NCBI RefSeq assembly: GCF_021531655.1
Contig: NZ_JADYUF010000033.1
Location: 1-40,276 of the forward strand
Source of the DNA: Leyella stercorea
GTDB lineage: Bacteria; Bacteroidota; Bacteroidia; Bacteroidales; Bacteroidaceae
Length of the DNA: 40,276 bases
Reading direction: 5' to 3'
The notes under the pieces were generated by a model. That model saw only the letters and a list, made by a program, of their open reading frames with translations, was not told where the DNA came from and made no database searches. A program made the position numbers and the translations under genes. The stretch's first letter is position 1. Each line of letters opens with the position of its first letter. Shown piece by piece: positions 1-7,821 of the stretch.

Positions 1-246
1 CCACGAATCACACTAATCTCACAAATCTTCATTGTCCCTTATTCGTGCTATTGGTGTGATTAGTGGTGGTATAAATGAATTGCATTCACCACGAATCACA
101 CTAATCTCACAAATCTTCATTGTCCCTTATTCGTGCGATTAGTGCTGTTCGAGGTGATATATATAATTTGCATTCACCACGAATCACACGAATCTCACGA
201 ATCTTCATTATCCCTTATTCGTGCGATTAGTGCTATTCGTGGTGAA
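1..246. repeat. Tandem 88-bp palindromic repeat, about 2.8 copies
   Basis: Three copies begin at 1, 89 and 177, an exact 88-bp period. Each copy is about 68 bp plus a roughly 20-bp AT-rich linker. A copy is an imperfect palindrome: the left arm carries ACGAAT-like words every 9 bp and the right arm carries their complements (ATTCGTG, GATTAGTG, ATTCGTGG). Copy 3 is the cleanest, with all three left words reading ACGAAT; copies 1 and 2 have ACTAAT and ACAAAT at the second and third words. The array begins at the window edge and may continue beyond it. A fourth, solitary copy lies at 7741-7807. No open frame of credible quality crosses it. Function unknown. Confidence 0.9.
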
Positions 247-248
247 TT

Positions 249-938
249 TTATTTCCTTCTGACAGATTTTCTTTTGCCTTTCGCCTTGCTTTTATTGCGA
301 ACGTTGGAACGCTTTTGGGGCTGAACGGTCTTGTGGTTAGAATCTTTTTTCTCTTTGATAGTCTTGCCGTTGGCTTCCGTTTTCTCTTGTTTTTTATTGC
401 CTTCAATCTCCTTTTGTTTTTTATTGGCTTTGTTGTCACCCTTCAATTGATGGGTTTTCTTGCCATAAGTGGGGAAGTGGAGGATGCCACTGGCAGGCAG
501 AGTGTATTCAGTAATTTCAAAATCAATTTCTGGGATACTCTCCGGTTCGGGCTTGAATGGCACAACGGTTTTCTTTACGGGTTCGACCCTTACTACAGCT
601 ACGCCCTGGTTGATAATGCCCAACTCTTCGGCGGCAGCGTGCGAGAGGTCGATTATGCGTCCACGTGAGTGTGGACCGCGGTCAGTAACGCGCACGATGA
701 CTTCACGCCCGTTACGTTCGTTGGTCACCTTGAGCAAAGTACCGAACGGGTGTGTGCGATGTGCGCATGTCAGACTGTCGTGATGCAGTCGTTCACCGCT
801 ACTTGTGCGTGCTCCGGTGGCTCGTTTTGAGTAGAACGATGCCTTGCCGTGCTGAATTTGCGAACTGGCTGTGGCAACAACTATTGCCACAGCCAGTGTC
901 AGAAAAGTTCTTTTTAATATCTTAGAGTTACCTATCAT
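249..938 (-). CDS. RlpA-like double-psi beta-barrel septal protein with basic C-terminal tail
   Basis: A 229-aa exported protein of the RlpA family. Family members are lytic transglycosylases, or inactive relatives, acting on peptidoglycan glycan strands. A signal peptide ([18 protein letters not shown]) precedes the double-psi beta-barrel at about residues 28-118. That domain shows [17 protein letters not shown] and [16 protein letters not shown], so the His (H60) and Asp (D86) known to be catalytic in Pseudomonas RlpA are present. There is no SPOR domain; instead residues from about 160 form a Lys/Arg/Asn/Gln-rich tail. The ATG at 938 is preferred over a TTG at 941. It starts 7 nt after the gdhA stop, so it is probably co-transcribed with gdhA. 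The fold is secure; enzymatic activity is inferred. Confidence 0.88.
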   Translation of the reverse strand: MIGNSKILKRTFLTLAVAIVVATASSQIQHGKASFYSKRATGARTSSGERLHHDSLTCAHRTHPFGTLLKVTNERNGREVIVRVTDRGPHSRGRIIDLSHAAAEELGIINQGVAVVRVEPVKKTVVPFKPEPESIPEIDFEITEYTLPASGILHFPTYGKKTHQLKGDNKANKKQKEIEGNKKQEKTEANGKTIKEKKDSNHKTVQPQKRSNVRNKSKAKGKRKSVRRK

Positions 939-945
939 CAAGTGA

Positions 946-2283
946 TTATACTATGCCCTGAGCCATCATAGCGTTGGCCACCTTCATGAAGCCAGCGATG
1001 TTAGCGCCCTTAACATAGTCGATGTAGCCGTTAGGCTGCTTGCCGTACTTGACGCACTGCTCGTGTATTGAGTGCATGATGTAGTGCAGCTTCTCGTCAA
1101 CTTCCTTCTCGCTCCAGCTCAGACGCATAGAGTTCTGAGTCATCTCAAGACCAGAAGTAGCCACACCACCAGCGTTGACAGCTTTGCCAGGGGCAAAGAG
1201 CTGGCCGGCAGCAACAAACTTCTCGACAGCTTCAGCTGTACAGCCCATGTTCGAAACCTCGGCTACGCACTCAGGATTGTGTGCGAGGATGGTCTCGGCA
1301 TCGTTGCCGTTAAGCTCGTTTTGTGTAGCACATGTCAAGTATATGTCGGCCTTAACTTCCCAAGGCTTCTTGCCTGCTACGAACTTAGATCCTGGGAACT
1401 CGTCCTCGTACGGCTGGCAAACGTCATTGCCAGAAGAACGGAGTTCGAGCATATAGTCAATCTTGTCGCCCTCGATGCCTGCCTCGTCAAGGATGTAGCC
1501 GTCGGGACCAGACAATGTGATAACCTTAGCGCCAAGCTCAGTAGCCTTCTTTGCAGCACCCCATGCCACGTTGCCGAAACCAGAAATAGCAACGGTCTTG
1601 CCCTTAAGGCTGAGGCCGCGAGTAGCCATCATCTGATTGACGAAGTAGAGAGCGCCGAAACCTGTAGCTTCAGGACGGATGCGTGAGCCACCGAACTCCA
1701 GACCCTTGCCAGTGAGCACGCCCTGATACTGGTGTGTGAGCTTCTTGTACATGCCGAAGAGGTAGCCGATCTCTCTGCCGCCTACGCCGATGTCGCCTGC
1801 GGGAACGTCCTCGTCAGGACCGATGTGGCGATAGAGCTCAGTCATGAATGCCTGGCAGAAACGCATAACTTCAGCGTCAGAACGTCCGCGGATAGAGAAG
1901 TCAGAGCCGCCTTTGCCACCGCCCATAGGCAGAGTGGTGAGTGCATTCTTGAATGTCTGCTCAAATCCGAGGAACTTCAGGATAGAGAGGTTCACTGAAG
2001 GATGGAAACGCAAGCCGCCTTTGTACGGGCCGATGGCACCGTTGAACTGTACGCGGTAGCCGATATTTACGTGTACCTCACCATTGTCGTCTGTCCAAGG
2101 CACGCGGAAGGTGATGATGCGCTCTGGCTCTACGAGTCGTTCGATGAGCTTTGCTTTCTCAAACTCAGGATGACTGTTGTATACGTCCTCTACTGAGATT
2201 AACACTTCGCGCACTGCCTGCAAGTATTCGGCTTCGCCTGGGTGCTTCGCCTCGAGATCATGCATTATTTTTTCAACATTCAT
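946..2283 (-). CDS. gdhA: Glutamate dehydrogenase, hexameric type (probably NADP-specific)
   Basis: A 445-aa cytosolic enzyme that interconverts 2-oxoglutarate plus ammonia and glutamate, the main ammonia-assimilation step in many gut Bacteroidales. The N-terminal substrate domain shows [11 protein letters not shown], the catalytic-lysine loop [12 protein letters not shown] (K124) and [18 protein letters not shown] (D164). The C-terminal Rossmann domain begins near residue 230 with [16 protein letters not shown]. Length matches the roughly 445-aa small hexameric class. The upstream region carries a -7 element at 2359-2367 and a leader of about 70 nt. The rlpA-like gene follows after 7 nt. The identity is very secure; the NADP preference is by family resemblance only. 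Confidence 0.97.
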   Translation of the reverse strand: MNVEKIMHDLEAKHPGEAEYLQAVREVLISVEDVYNSHPEFEKAKLIERLVEPERIITFRVPWTDDNGEVHVNIGYRVQFNGAIGPYKGGLRFHPSVNLSILKFLGFEQTFKNALTTLPMGGGKGGSDFSIRGRSDAEVMRFCQAFMTELYRHIGPDEDVPAGDIGVGGREIGYLFGMYKKLTHQYQGVLTGKGLEFGGSRIRPEATGFGALYFVNQMMATRGLSLKGKTVAISGFGNVAWGAAKKATELGAKVITLSGPDGYILDEAGIEGDKIDYMLELRSSGNDVCQPYEDEFPGSKFVAGKKPWEVKADIYLTCATQNELNGNDAETILAHNPECVAEVSNMGCTAEAVEKFVAAGQLFAPGKAVNAGGVATSGLEMTQNSMRLSWSEKEVDEKLHYIMHSIHEQCVKYGKQPNGYIDYVKGANIAGFMKVANAMMAQGIV

Positions 2284-2358
2284 AGCGATAAGGTTTTAAG
2301 TTGTTTAATAGTTTTATTGTAGTATATTACGTTACTTACGTTGTGTCACTTTGACATC

Positions 2359-2367
2359 GCAAATATA
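2359..2367 (-). promoter_or_regulatory. Promoter -7 element of gdhA
   Basis: Minus-strand TATATTTGC matches the Bacteroidetes sigma-ABfr -7 consensus TAnnTTTG(C). It lies about 75 nt upstream of the gdhA ATG. Prediction from sequence only. Confidence 0.7.
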
Positions 2368-2647
2368 GCTTTTTTACTTTTACCTACCAAATAAAATTTT
2401 GAGTTTTTGGTGTTTTTAATTTACTTTTAGATAGCCGTTAAGGATGTGTGCGATAACAAACAATATGCTATTGGCGGGCAGATATTACACATTATATATA
2501 TAGGCATATCACGTATACATATATACTTATGCCGTGTTGTATACATAAGCTTAGCATGTTATATAATATGGTCGTATCACATTGTTTTGCCTATTGATTT
2601 TATTGATTTTTTTAATTAAATACGAGTTGCTTTCTATAGTTTTTGCG

Positions 2648-2656
2648 TAACTTTGC
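2648..2656 (+). promoter_or_regulatory. Promoter -7 element of the esterase gene
   Basis: TAACTTTGC matches TAnnTTTG(C). Transcription would begin near 2662, only about 4 nt before an in-frame ATG at 2666. This argues that the ATG at 2705, which opens a typical signal peptide, is the true start. Confidence 0.75.
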
Positions 2657-2704
2657 AAAAACGTAATGAGTAAACCGAAAAACTTTAAAAACTACCTTGT
2701 TACT

Positions 2705-4819
2705 ATGAACATAAAACGAATGATTTTGCACGCTGTGCTCCCTGCATTGTTGCTCGGAGTGTTTGCCCTAAATGCTTCGCAGGCATCGGCAGCGAGCAAG
2801 AAGCAGAAGACGCAGCCCATACGTGTGGCTTGCGTAGGCAACAGCATTACCTATGGCACCGGTATTGAGGACCGTGCGCACGACTCCTATCCCTCGCAAC
2901 TGCAGCGTATGCTGGGCGAGCGGTATGTAGTGGGCAACTTCGGCAAGCCCGGTGCCACGCTGCTCTATCACGGCCACCGCCCCTATGTGGTGCAGAAGGA
3001 GTTTAAGGAGGTGCTTGCCTTCAAAGGCGACATAGCCGTGATACACCTCGGCATCAACGATACCGACCCGCGCAACTGGCCCAACTATCGCGACGAATTT
3101 GTCAAGGACTACCTCTCTATAATGGACTCATTGCGTGCTGCCAATCCAAAGGTGCGCTTCATATTGGCTCGTATGACTCCGATAGCCGACCGTCATCCGC
3201 GCTTTATTTCCGGAACCAAGCAGTGGCACGGCGAGATTCAATCCGCCATTGAGACTGTAGCACGTCTTAGCGGAGCTGAACTCATCGACTTCCACGAGCC
3301 TTTGTATCCCTATCCCAACCTCCTTCCCGACGCCATCCATCCCAATCCCGAGGGAGCCGGCATACTTGCCAGAACCGTGTACAGCGGCATTACGGGCAAC
3401 TACGGCGGCCTGCAGATGTCGCAGCTGTACACCGACTACATGGTGCTGCAGCGCAACGTGCCCCTCGACATACACGGCACAGCCAACGCCGGCGAGAAGG
3501 TGACGGTAAGCATCGACCGTCAGACCGTTACTGCCACAGCCGACAACCGTGGCAAGTGGTGCGTCGTGCTGAAGCCGATGGAGGCTGCCGACGACCTGAC
3601 GCTTACCGTCAAGGCTGGCAGACAGACCAATGTATATAGCCATGTGGCAGTAGGCGAGGTGTGGCTGTGCTCTGGTCAGTCGAACATGGCGTTCATGCTG
3701 TGCCAGGCCGAGAGCTACAAGCGCGACATCAACAATGCCAACGACCCACAGCTCCGTCTCTACGACATGAAGGGACGTTGGGAAACTTACGATGTGGCGT
3801 GGCCTGCCTCGTGTCTCGACTCGCTCAATCACTTGCAGTACTTCCGCCCCACGACATGGCAACCCACTACGCCCGACAATGCCAAGTGGTTCTCTGCCAT
3901 AGGCTATTATTACGGACGCATGCTGCGCGATTCGCTCCGTGTGCCCGTAGGATTGATTTGCAACGCCATAGGCGGATCGCCCACCGAGTCGTGGGTCGAC
4001 CGCAACACGCTCGAGACACGCTTCCCTGCCATACTGCGCAACTGGCTTCACAACGACTTCATTCAGGATTGGGTGCGCGGACGTGCCGCCAAGAACCTTA
4101 CCAACGACAACACCCGTCTGGGACGTCATCCCTACGAGCCGTGCTATCTCTACGAGAGCGGCATACTGCCGTTGCAGAAATACCCTATAAAGGGAGTGGT
4201 GTGGTATCAGGGCGAGTCGAACGCACACAACAAGGACGCCCATTCTGAGCTGTTCAAATTGCTCGTAGACAGCTGGCGCACCAATTGGAGCAACCCCCGA
4301 ATGCCCTTCTACTTCGTGCAGTTGTCAAGTCTCAACCGTCCGTCGTGGCCGTGGTTCCGCTACAGCCAGCTTGAGTTGATGAAGCACATCGACAATACCG
4401 GCATGGCTGTTACAAGCGATTGCGGCGACTCGCTCAACGTACATCCCAAGCGCAAGCAGCCCGTAGGCGAGCGTCTGGCACGTTGGGCGCTGTGCAAGAC
4501 CTACGGAATGGCCCTTACGCCATCGGGCCCTATATATAAAGGTGTGGTGCGCGAGGGCGACGCACTCGTCGTAAGTTTCGACTACGCCGACGCTCTCACC
4601 ACCTCCGACGGAAAATCGCCGTCGACCTTCGAGATAGCCGAAGAAGAGGGAATGTACTATCCCGCCACCGCCGTTGTATCGGGCAACACCGTCCGACTGA
4701 CCTCGCCGGCGGTGAAGCATCCGCGCTTTGTGCGCTACGGATGGCAACCCTTCACACGCGCCAACCTTGTCAATGGCGATGCTCTGCCAGCGTCTACGTT
4801 CAGAGGCGAAGTACAATAA
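2705..4819 (+). CDS. Secreted two-domain SGNH hydrolase / sialate O-acetylesterase-like protein
   Basis: A 704-aa exported protein with two different esterase-type domains. After a signal peptide (MNIKRMILHAVLPALLLGVF...), residues about 38-230 form an SGNH/GDSL hydrolase with nucleophile block GNSITYGTG (S47), HLGINDTD and DAIHPN, the Asp/His end of the triad. From about 235 a second unit resembles sialate O-acetylesterases: VWLCSGQSNMAF with its serine, IGGSPTESW, GVVWYQGESNAHNKDA and DSLNVHPKRK. Such proteins remove acetyl groups from sialic acids or other glycans in the periplasm or outside the cell. An in-frame ATG at 2666 is disfavoured because it is almost at the predicted transcription start. 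Stand-alone gene; the substrate is inferred. Confidence 0.9.
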   Translation: MNIKRMILHAVLPALLLGVFALNASQASAASKKQKTQPIRVACVGNSITYGTGIEDRAHDSYPSQLQRMLGERYVVGNFGKPGATLLYHGHRPYVVQKEFKEVLAFKGDIAVIHLGINDTDPRNWPNYRDEFVKDYLSIMDSLRAANPKVRFILARMTPIADRHPRFISGTKQWHGEIQSAIETVARLSGAELIDFHEPLYPYPNLLPDAIHPNPEGAGILARTVYSGITGNYGGLQMSQLYTDYMVLQRNVPLDIHGTANAGEKVTVSIDRQTVTATADNRGKWCVVLKPMEAADDLTLTVKAGRQTNVYSHVAVGEVWLCSGQSNMAFMLCQAESYKRDINNANDPQLRLYDMKGRWETYDVAWPASCLDSLNHLQYFRPTTWQPTTPDNAKWFSAIGYYYGRMLRDSLRVPVGLICNAIGGSPTESWVDRNTLETRFPAILRNWLHNDFIQDWVRGRAAKNLTNDNTRLGRHPYEPCYLYESGILPLQKYPIKGVVWYQGESNAHNKDAHSELFKLLVDSWRTNWSNPRMPFYFVQLSSLNRPSWPWFRYSQLELMKHIDNTGMAVTSDCGDSLNVHPKRKQPVGERLARWALCKTYGMALTPSGPIYKGVVREGDALVVSFDYADALTTSDGKSPSTFEIAEEEGMYYPATAVVSGNTVRLTSPAVKHPRFVRYGWQPFTRANLVNGDALPASTFRGEVQ

Positions 4820-5062
4820 CACACCCTCATTCAGAAGTTAAAGGAGTTTTTCGCAAAGCTCAAGGAAGTTTCACTACCTTCGGTCGTTAGAAATTCTTGC
4901 TAAGGCAAGCGGCAAAGCCGAGCGATAGCCATTACTCTCTTTTTACTGAATATTCAGCTGTAAGGCATACGGCTTTAAATTCTATAACTTCTTTAAATTC
5001 TATAACTTCTTTAAAATCTATAACTTCTGAACTTGCGAAAGTTCAATAAAATAATAAAAACC
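4820..5062. repeat. Non-coding repeat element with three 18-bp tandem copies
   Basis: No gene. Three tandem 18-bp units, TTTAAATTCTATAACTTC, start at 4974, 4992 and 5010. The word CAGAAGTTA near 4833 is the reverse complement of TAACTTCTG at 5021-5029, and TTCGCAAAG near 4849 is matched inversely by CTTGCGAAAG near 5034. The stretch may therefore be one palindromic-ended element about 210 bp long. GGCAAAGCCG near 4911 is a small internal hairpin. Function unknown. Confidence 0.6.
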
Positions 5063-5105
5063 AAAAACAGCGGATTAGCTCATTTGCTAACCCGCTGTTT
5101 TTTTA
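5063..5105. terminator. Bidirectional rho-independent terminator
   Basis: The stem AAACAGCGG-A-TTAGC pairs with GCTAA-C-CCGCTGTTT around a six-base loop, with a T-run on the plus side and an A-run on the left side. It would stop transcription of the esterase from the left and of the 28-aa minus-strand ORF from the right. Confidence 0.85.
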
Positions 5106-5128
5106 TTTAACAACTTACCAAATTCTTT

Positions 5129-5215
5129 TTATTTTTGCGTGTCAATCTTATGTGCCACGCTCACGGCCTGAGCAATTGTAATTGCAAGAAAGCCGAAAAT
5201 TACCATAGATACCAT
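5129..5215 (-). CDS. 28-aa hydrophobic microprotein, not recognised
   Basis: A short open frame encoding 28 residues that starts MVSMVIFGFLAITIAQ and ends HKIDTQK. A single hydrophobic stretch of about 20 residues (2-21) would span the membrane, leaving a short polar tail. Support for a real gene comes from its surroundings. A perfect -7 element (TACCTTTGC, minus strand, 5276-5284) has a TTTG at about -33 (5305-5308). A purine-rich AAAGG lies about 9 nt before the ATG, and a strong terminator (5063-5105) follows about 25 nt after the stop. A second ATG (5206) would give 25 aa. I do not recognise the family. It could instead be the leader of a small RNA. Confidence 0.55.
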   Translation of the reverse strand: MVSMVIFGFLAITIAQAVSVAHKIDTQK

Positions 5216-5275
5216 AATCTTTTTACCTTTAAGTTAAACTGTTTTCTTTAATTACTCTGTTATCCTTTTTGCACT

Positions 5276-5308
5276 GCAAAGGTAGAAAAATACGGCTGTG
5301 TACGCAAA
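5276..5308 (-). promoter_or_regulatory. Promoter of the 28-aa ORF
   Basis: On the minus strand, TTTG (5305-5308) is followed after 20 bp by TACCTTTGC (5276-5284), a full match to the Bacteroidetes -33/-7 architecture. The predicted leader is about 55 nt. Confidence 0.75.
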
Positions 5309-5396
5309 CAATACGTCTAAAACTTGATTTTTTGCTTATGTTTGTTGATGCAAGTCAAAGTATAAGGTTCATACGAACTGTGAATTGATTCATTCT

Positions 5397-6755
5397 TTAA
5401 ACTTCTGGAACTGTTGCAAGGTATTTCTTGATTTCATCGTCAGAAACAGCATAGTCATGCAAGTCGCCATTGATATAACTCTCATAGGAAGGCATATCAA
5501 TAAGTCCATGTCCAGACAGACAGAACAGAATCACCTTTTCTTCTCCAGCTTCCTTTGCCTTCATAGCCTCGCGAATAGTAGCAGCAATAGCATGACAACT
5601 CTCTGGCGCAGGAATAATACCTTCTGTACGTGCAAAAAGCATACCTGCCTCGAAAGACTCAGACTGAGGAATATCAACACCATGCATATATCCGTCCTTA
5701 ATCAACTGAGAAATAATCATACCAGCTCCATGATAGCGCAAACCACCAGCATGGATATTCGCAGGTTTGAAATCATGACCTAAGGTGTACATTGGAAGTA
5801 ATGGTGTATAACCAGCTTCATCGCCAAAGTCGTATTCAAATTTACCACGGGTCAACTTAGGGCAACTTTCCGGTTCAGCTGCAATAAAATCAGTATTCTT
5901 TCCATCCTTAATCTTATGACGCATGAAAGGGAAGGCAATTCCACCAAAGTTACTACCGCCACCAAAACATGCTATCACAGTATCAGGATACTCACCTGCC
6001 ATAGCCATCTGCTTTTCTGCCTCCAGGCCAATGACTGTCTGATGGAGAGCCACATGATTTAACACAGAGCCCAAAGTATATTTACAACCAGGAGTTGTTG
6101 TAGCCAACTCTACAGCCTCACTGATAGCAGTTCCTAATGAACCAGGATGATGAGGGTCACGAGTAATGATGTTTTTACCAGCTCTTGTACTCATAGAAGG
6201 AGAACCCTCTACTGTAGCGCCAAAGGTACGCATAATACTGGAACGATATGGTTTTTGCTGCATGGTTATCTTTACCTGATAGACAGCCGCTTCCAATCCA
6301 TAGAGTTTGGCTGCATAAGACAAAGCAGCCCCCCACTGACCAGCACCGGTTTCTGTTGTGACATTCGTGTCACCCTCTTGCTTACAATAGTAACACTGAG
6401 GCAGAGCAGAATTGATCTTATGCGAACCTAATGGGTTAGTACTCTCATTTTTGAAATAGATATGAGCTGGAGTACCTAAAGCTTCTTCCAAAGCATAAGC
6501 ACGAACCAGTGGAGTAGAACGATAGAAAGTGTATTTCTCCAATACATCTTCAGGAATATCTATCCACGTATGTTCCTGGTCTAATTCCTGCTTGGAACAT
6601 TCCTTATTGAATATATGTGAAAGATCATCAGCACTGAGAGGCTGGTGGGTCTGAGGATTCAATGGAGGCAATGGTTTATTAGGCAGGTCTGCCTGAATAT
6701 TATACCATTGCGTTGGGATTTCACTCTCCTGCAAAATAAATTTCTTCTGTTTCAT
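5397..6755 (-). CDS. trpB: Tryptophan synthase beta chain, TrpB2 type
   Basis: A 452-aa PLP enzyme of the TrpB2 branch, which joins serine (or phosphoserine) and indole to tryptophan. The PLP lysine sits in LGSHKINSA (K113), the catalytic glutamate in TTETGAGQWG (E135), and the phosphate loop is FGGGSNFGG (265-272). The N-terminal extension (LQESEIPTQWYNIQADLP) and the length of about 450 aa fit TrpB2 rather than the roughly 395-aa TrpB1. No trpA or other trp gene is adjacent. TrpB2 enzymes often work without TrpA, for example salvaging free indole. Codons are markedly AT-richer at third positions than in neighbouring genes, a hint of horizontal origin. The TrpB2 assignment is secure; its physiological role is inferred. 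Confidence 0.92.
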   Translation of the reverse strand: MKQKKFILQESEIPTQWYNIQADLPNKPLPPLNPQTHQPLSADDLSHIFNKECSKQELDQEHTWIDIPEDVLEKYTFYRSTPLVRAYALEEALGTPAHIYFKNESTNPLGSHKINSALPQCYYCKQEGDTNVTTETGAGQWGAALSYAAKLYGLEAAVYQVKITMQQKPYRSSIMRTFGATVEGSPSMSTRAGKNIITRDPHHPGSLGTAISEAVELATTTPGCKYTLGSVLNHVALHQTVIGLEAEKQMAMAGEYPDTVIACFGGGSNFGGIAFPFMRHKIKDGKNTDFIAAEPESCPKLTRGKFEYDFGDEAGYTPLLPMYTLGHDFKPANIHAGGLRYHGAGMIISQLIKDGYMHGVDIPQSESFEAGMLFARTEGIIPAPESCHAIAATIREAMKAKEAGEEKVILFCLSGHGLIDMPSYESYINGDLHDYAVSDDEIKKYLATVPEV

Positions 6756-6824
6756 GTGGTGTCATTTTATTTTAATTATTATGTCTTTCCTTACATCATG
6801 TTTGTAGACGAATCTATTTTGCGA

Positions 6825-6832
6825 CAAAATTA
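6825..6832 (-). promoter_or_regulatory. Promoter -7 element of trpB2
   Basis: Minus-strand TAATTTTG fits TAnnTTTG and lies about 70 nt upstream of the ATG at 6755. There is no strong Trp-rich leader peptide or obvious attenuator between it and the gene. Confidence 0.6.
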
Positions 6833-6994
6833 CAAAAACATTTGAGATAAAAGAAAAAAAAGCAACGATTTTGCATTTTGTCTGAAAATATCGTAAAACG
6901 GCTGATAATTGTATTCGGCCTAAATTATAAGTGTTGTGGAAATTTTGTAATGAAAATGTAACGCCTCCGCAATACGTGTGAATAGTATAATGTT

Positions 6995-7010
6995 TATCTT
7001 TGCAAACGTA
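6995..7010. promoter_or_regulatory. Palindromic double -7 element upstream of the response regulator
   Basis: TATCTTTGCAAACGTA reads as TAtcTTTGC on the plus strand (6995-7003, about 28 nt before the response-regulator ATG) and TAcgTTTGC on the minus strand (7002-7010). The two -7 elements share the central GC. The plus-strand element is the likely promoter of the two-component genes. The reverse one could give a long second leader for trpB2. Confidence 0.65.
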
Positions 7011-7031
7011 AAGAGAATAACATAAAGCACA

Positions 7032-7721
7032 ATGAAACAGAATGCACGCATACTTGTTGTAGATGACGAGCAGGACCTGCTCGAAATCCTGAAGTTCAAT
7101 CTTGAGACAGAAGGCTATGAGGTCGTGACAGCCCCGTCTGCCGAAGATGCCCTGCAGCTCGACATAGCCTCGTTCGACCTCATGCTGCTCGACGTGATGA
7201 TGGGCGGCATGTCGGGATTTGCCATGGCGCGCCAGCTTAAGGACAATCCTGCCACTGCACAGGTTCCTATAATATTCCTCACAGCGCGCGACACCGAGAA
7301 CGACACCGTGACGGGATTCAATCTCGGAGCTGATGACTATATCTCCAAGCCCTTCTCGTTGCGTGAGGTGATGGTGCGCGTGCGTGCCGTGCTGCGCCGC
7401 ACCGCCAAGGAGAACGGCGAGGAAGAGGCAAAGACGCTGTCATATCAGGGCATTGTGATGAATCTCGACCGCAAGACGGTGAGCGTAGATGGCGAGGACA
7501 TCCCCTTCACCAAGACCGAGTTCGAACTTCTCCACCTATTGCTCGACGAGCGTGGTCGCGTGTTTTCACGTCAGGAGCTCATCGAGCGCATATGGCCCAA
7601 GGACGTGCTGGTGCTCGACCGCACCGTAGATGTCAACATTACTCGACTCCGCAAGAAGATAGGACGTTTCGCCAAGTGCATCGTCACGCGCCTCGGCTTC
7701 GGCTACTATTTCGATGCCTAA
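7032..7721 (+). CDS. OmpR/PhoB-type DNA-binding response regulator
   Basis: A 229-aa transcription regulator. The receiver domain (6-120) has the acidic pocket VVDDE (D11, D12), phosphoacceptor D54 in LMLLDVMM, T84 in FLTARD and K106 in ISKPF. The C-terminal winged helix (about 134-229) shows FTKTEFELLHLLLDERGRVFSRQELIERIW and the wing GFGYYF. It is paired with the sensor kinase that follows after 100 nt. It resembles PhoB/RprY-like Bacteroidetes regulators, but the regulon cannot be told from the sequence, so no gene symbol is given. Confidence 0.95.
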   Translation: MKQNARILVVDDEQDLLEILKFNLETEGYEVVTAPSAEDALQLDIASFDLMLLDVMMGGMSGFAMARQLKDNPATAQVPIIFLTARDTENDTVTGFNLGADDYISKPFSLREVMVRVRAVLRRTAKENGEEEAKTLSYQGIVMNLDRKTVSVDGEDIPFTKTEFELLHLLLDERGRVFSRQELIERIWPKDVLVLDRTVDVNITRLRKKIGRFAKCIVTRLGFGYYFDA

Positions 7722-7740
7722 AACCGTGGTGTAACCTTCA

Positions 7741-7807
7741 CCACGAATTTCCCGAATCTCACGAATTCAGTAAACGTACAATTCGTGCGATTAGTGCGAT
7801 TCGTGTT
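7741..7807. repeat. Solitary copy of the ACGAAT palindromic repeat
   Basis: A copy of the element seen at 1-246. The left arm CCACGAAT...CCGAATCTCACGAAT and right arm ATTCGTGCGATTAGTGCG are conserved, but the loop differs. It sits between the response-regulator stop and the sensor-kinase start, so the transcript would carry a hairpin there. Confidence 0.85.
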
Positions 7808-7821
7808 AAGACAATAATATT

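Larger units (their letters stand above)
2284..2704. other. Divergent intergenic region gdhA / esterase
   Basis: About 420 bp without a gene. It holds the gdhA promoter (2359-2367, minus strand) and the esterase promoter (2648-2656, plus strand). Between them, 2480-2575 is very AT-rich with overlapping short inverted repeats, for example CTTATG near 2528 and CATAAG near 2545, and alternating TA/CA steps (TATATATA, GTATACATATATAC). This could be a flexible or protein-binding spacer. No further structure was recognised. Confidence 0.6.

Noticed and set aside
2480..2575. Replication origin or plasmid-type iterons in the AT-rich gdhA/esterase gap
   Set aside because: No repeated DnaA-box pattern or iteron of constant length was found; only overlapping TA-rich inverted words.
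2666..2704. Upstream ATG as the start of the esterase gene
   Set aside because: It lies about 4 nt after the predicted transcription start and would put 13 polar residues before a normal signal peptide.
3128..4243. Long 371-codon open frame antisense to the esterase
   Set aside because: It mirrors a GC-rich coding frame, shows no domain or signal motif, and lies wholly inside a well-supported gene. The same holds for antisense frames in birA, the sensor kinase, mrdA and the M23 gene.
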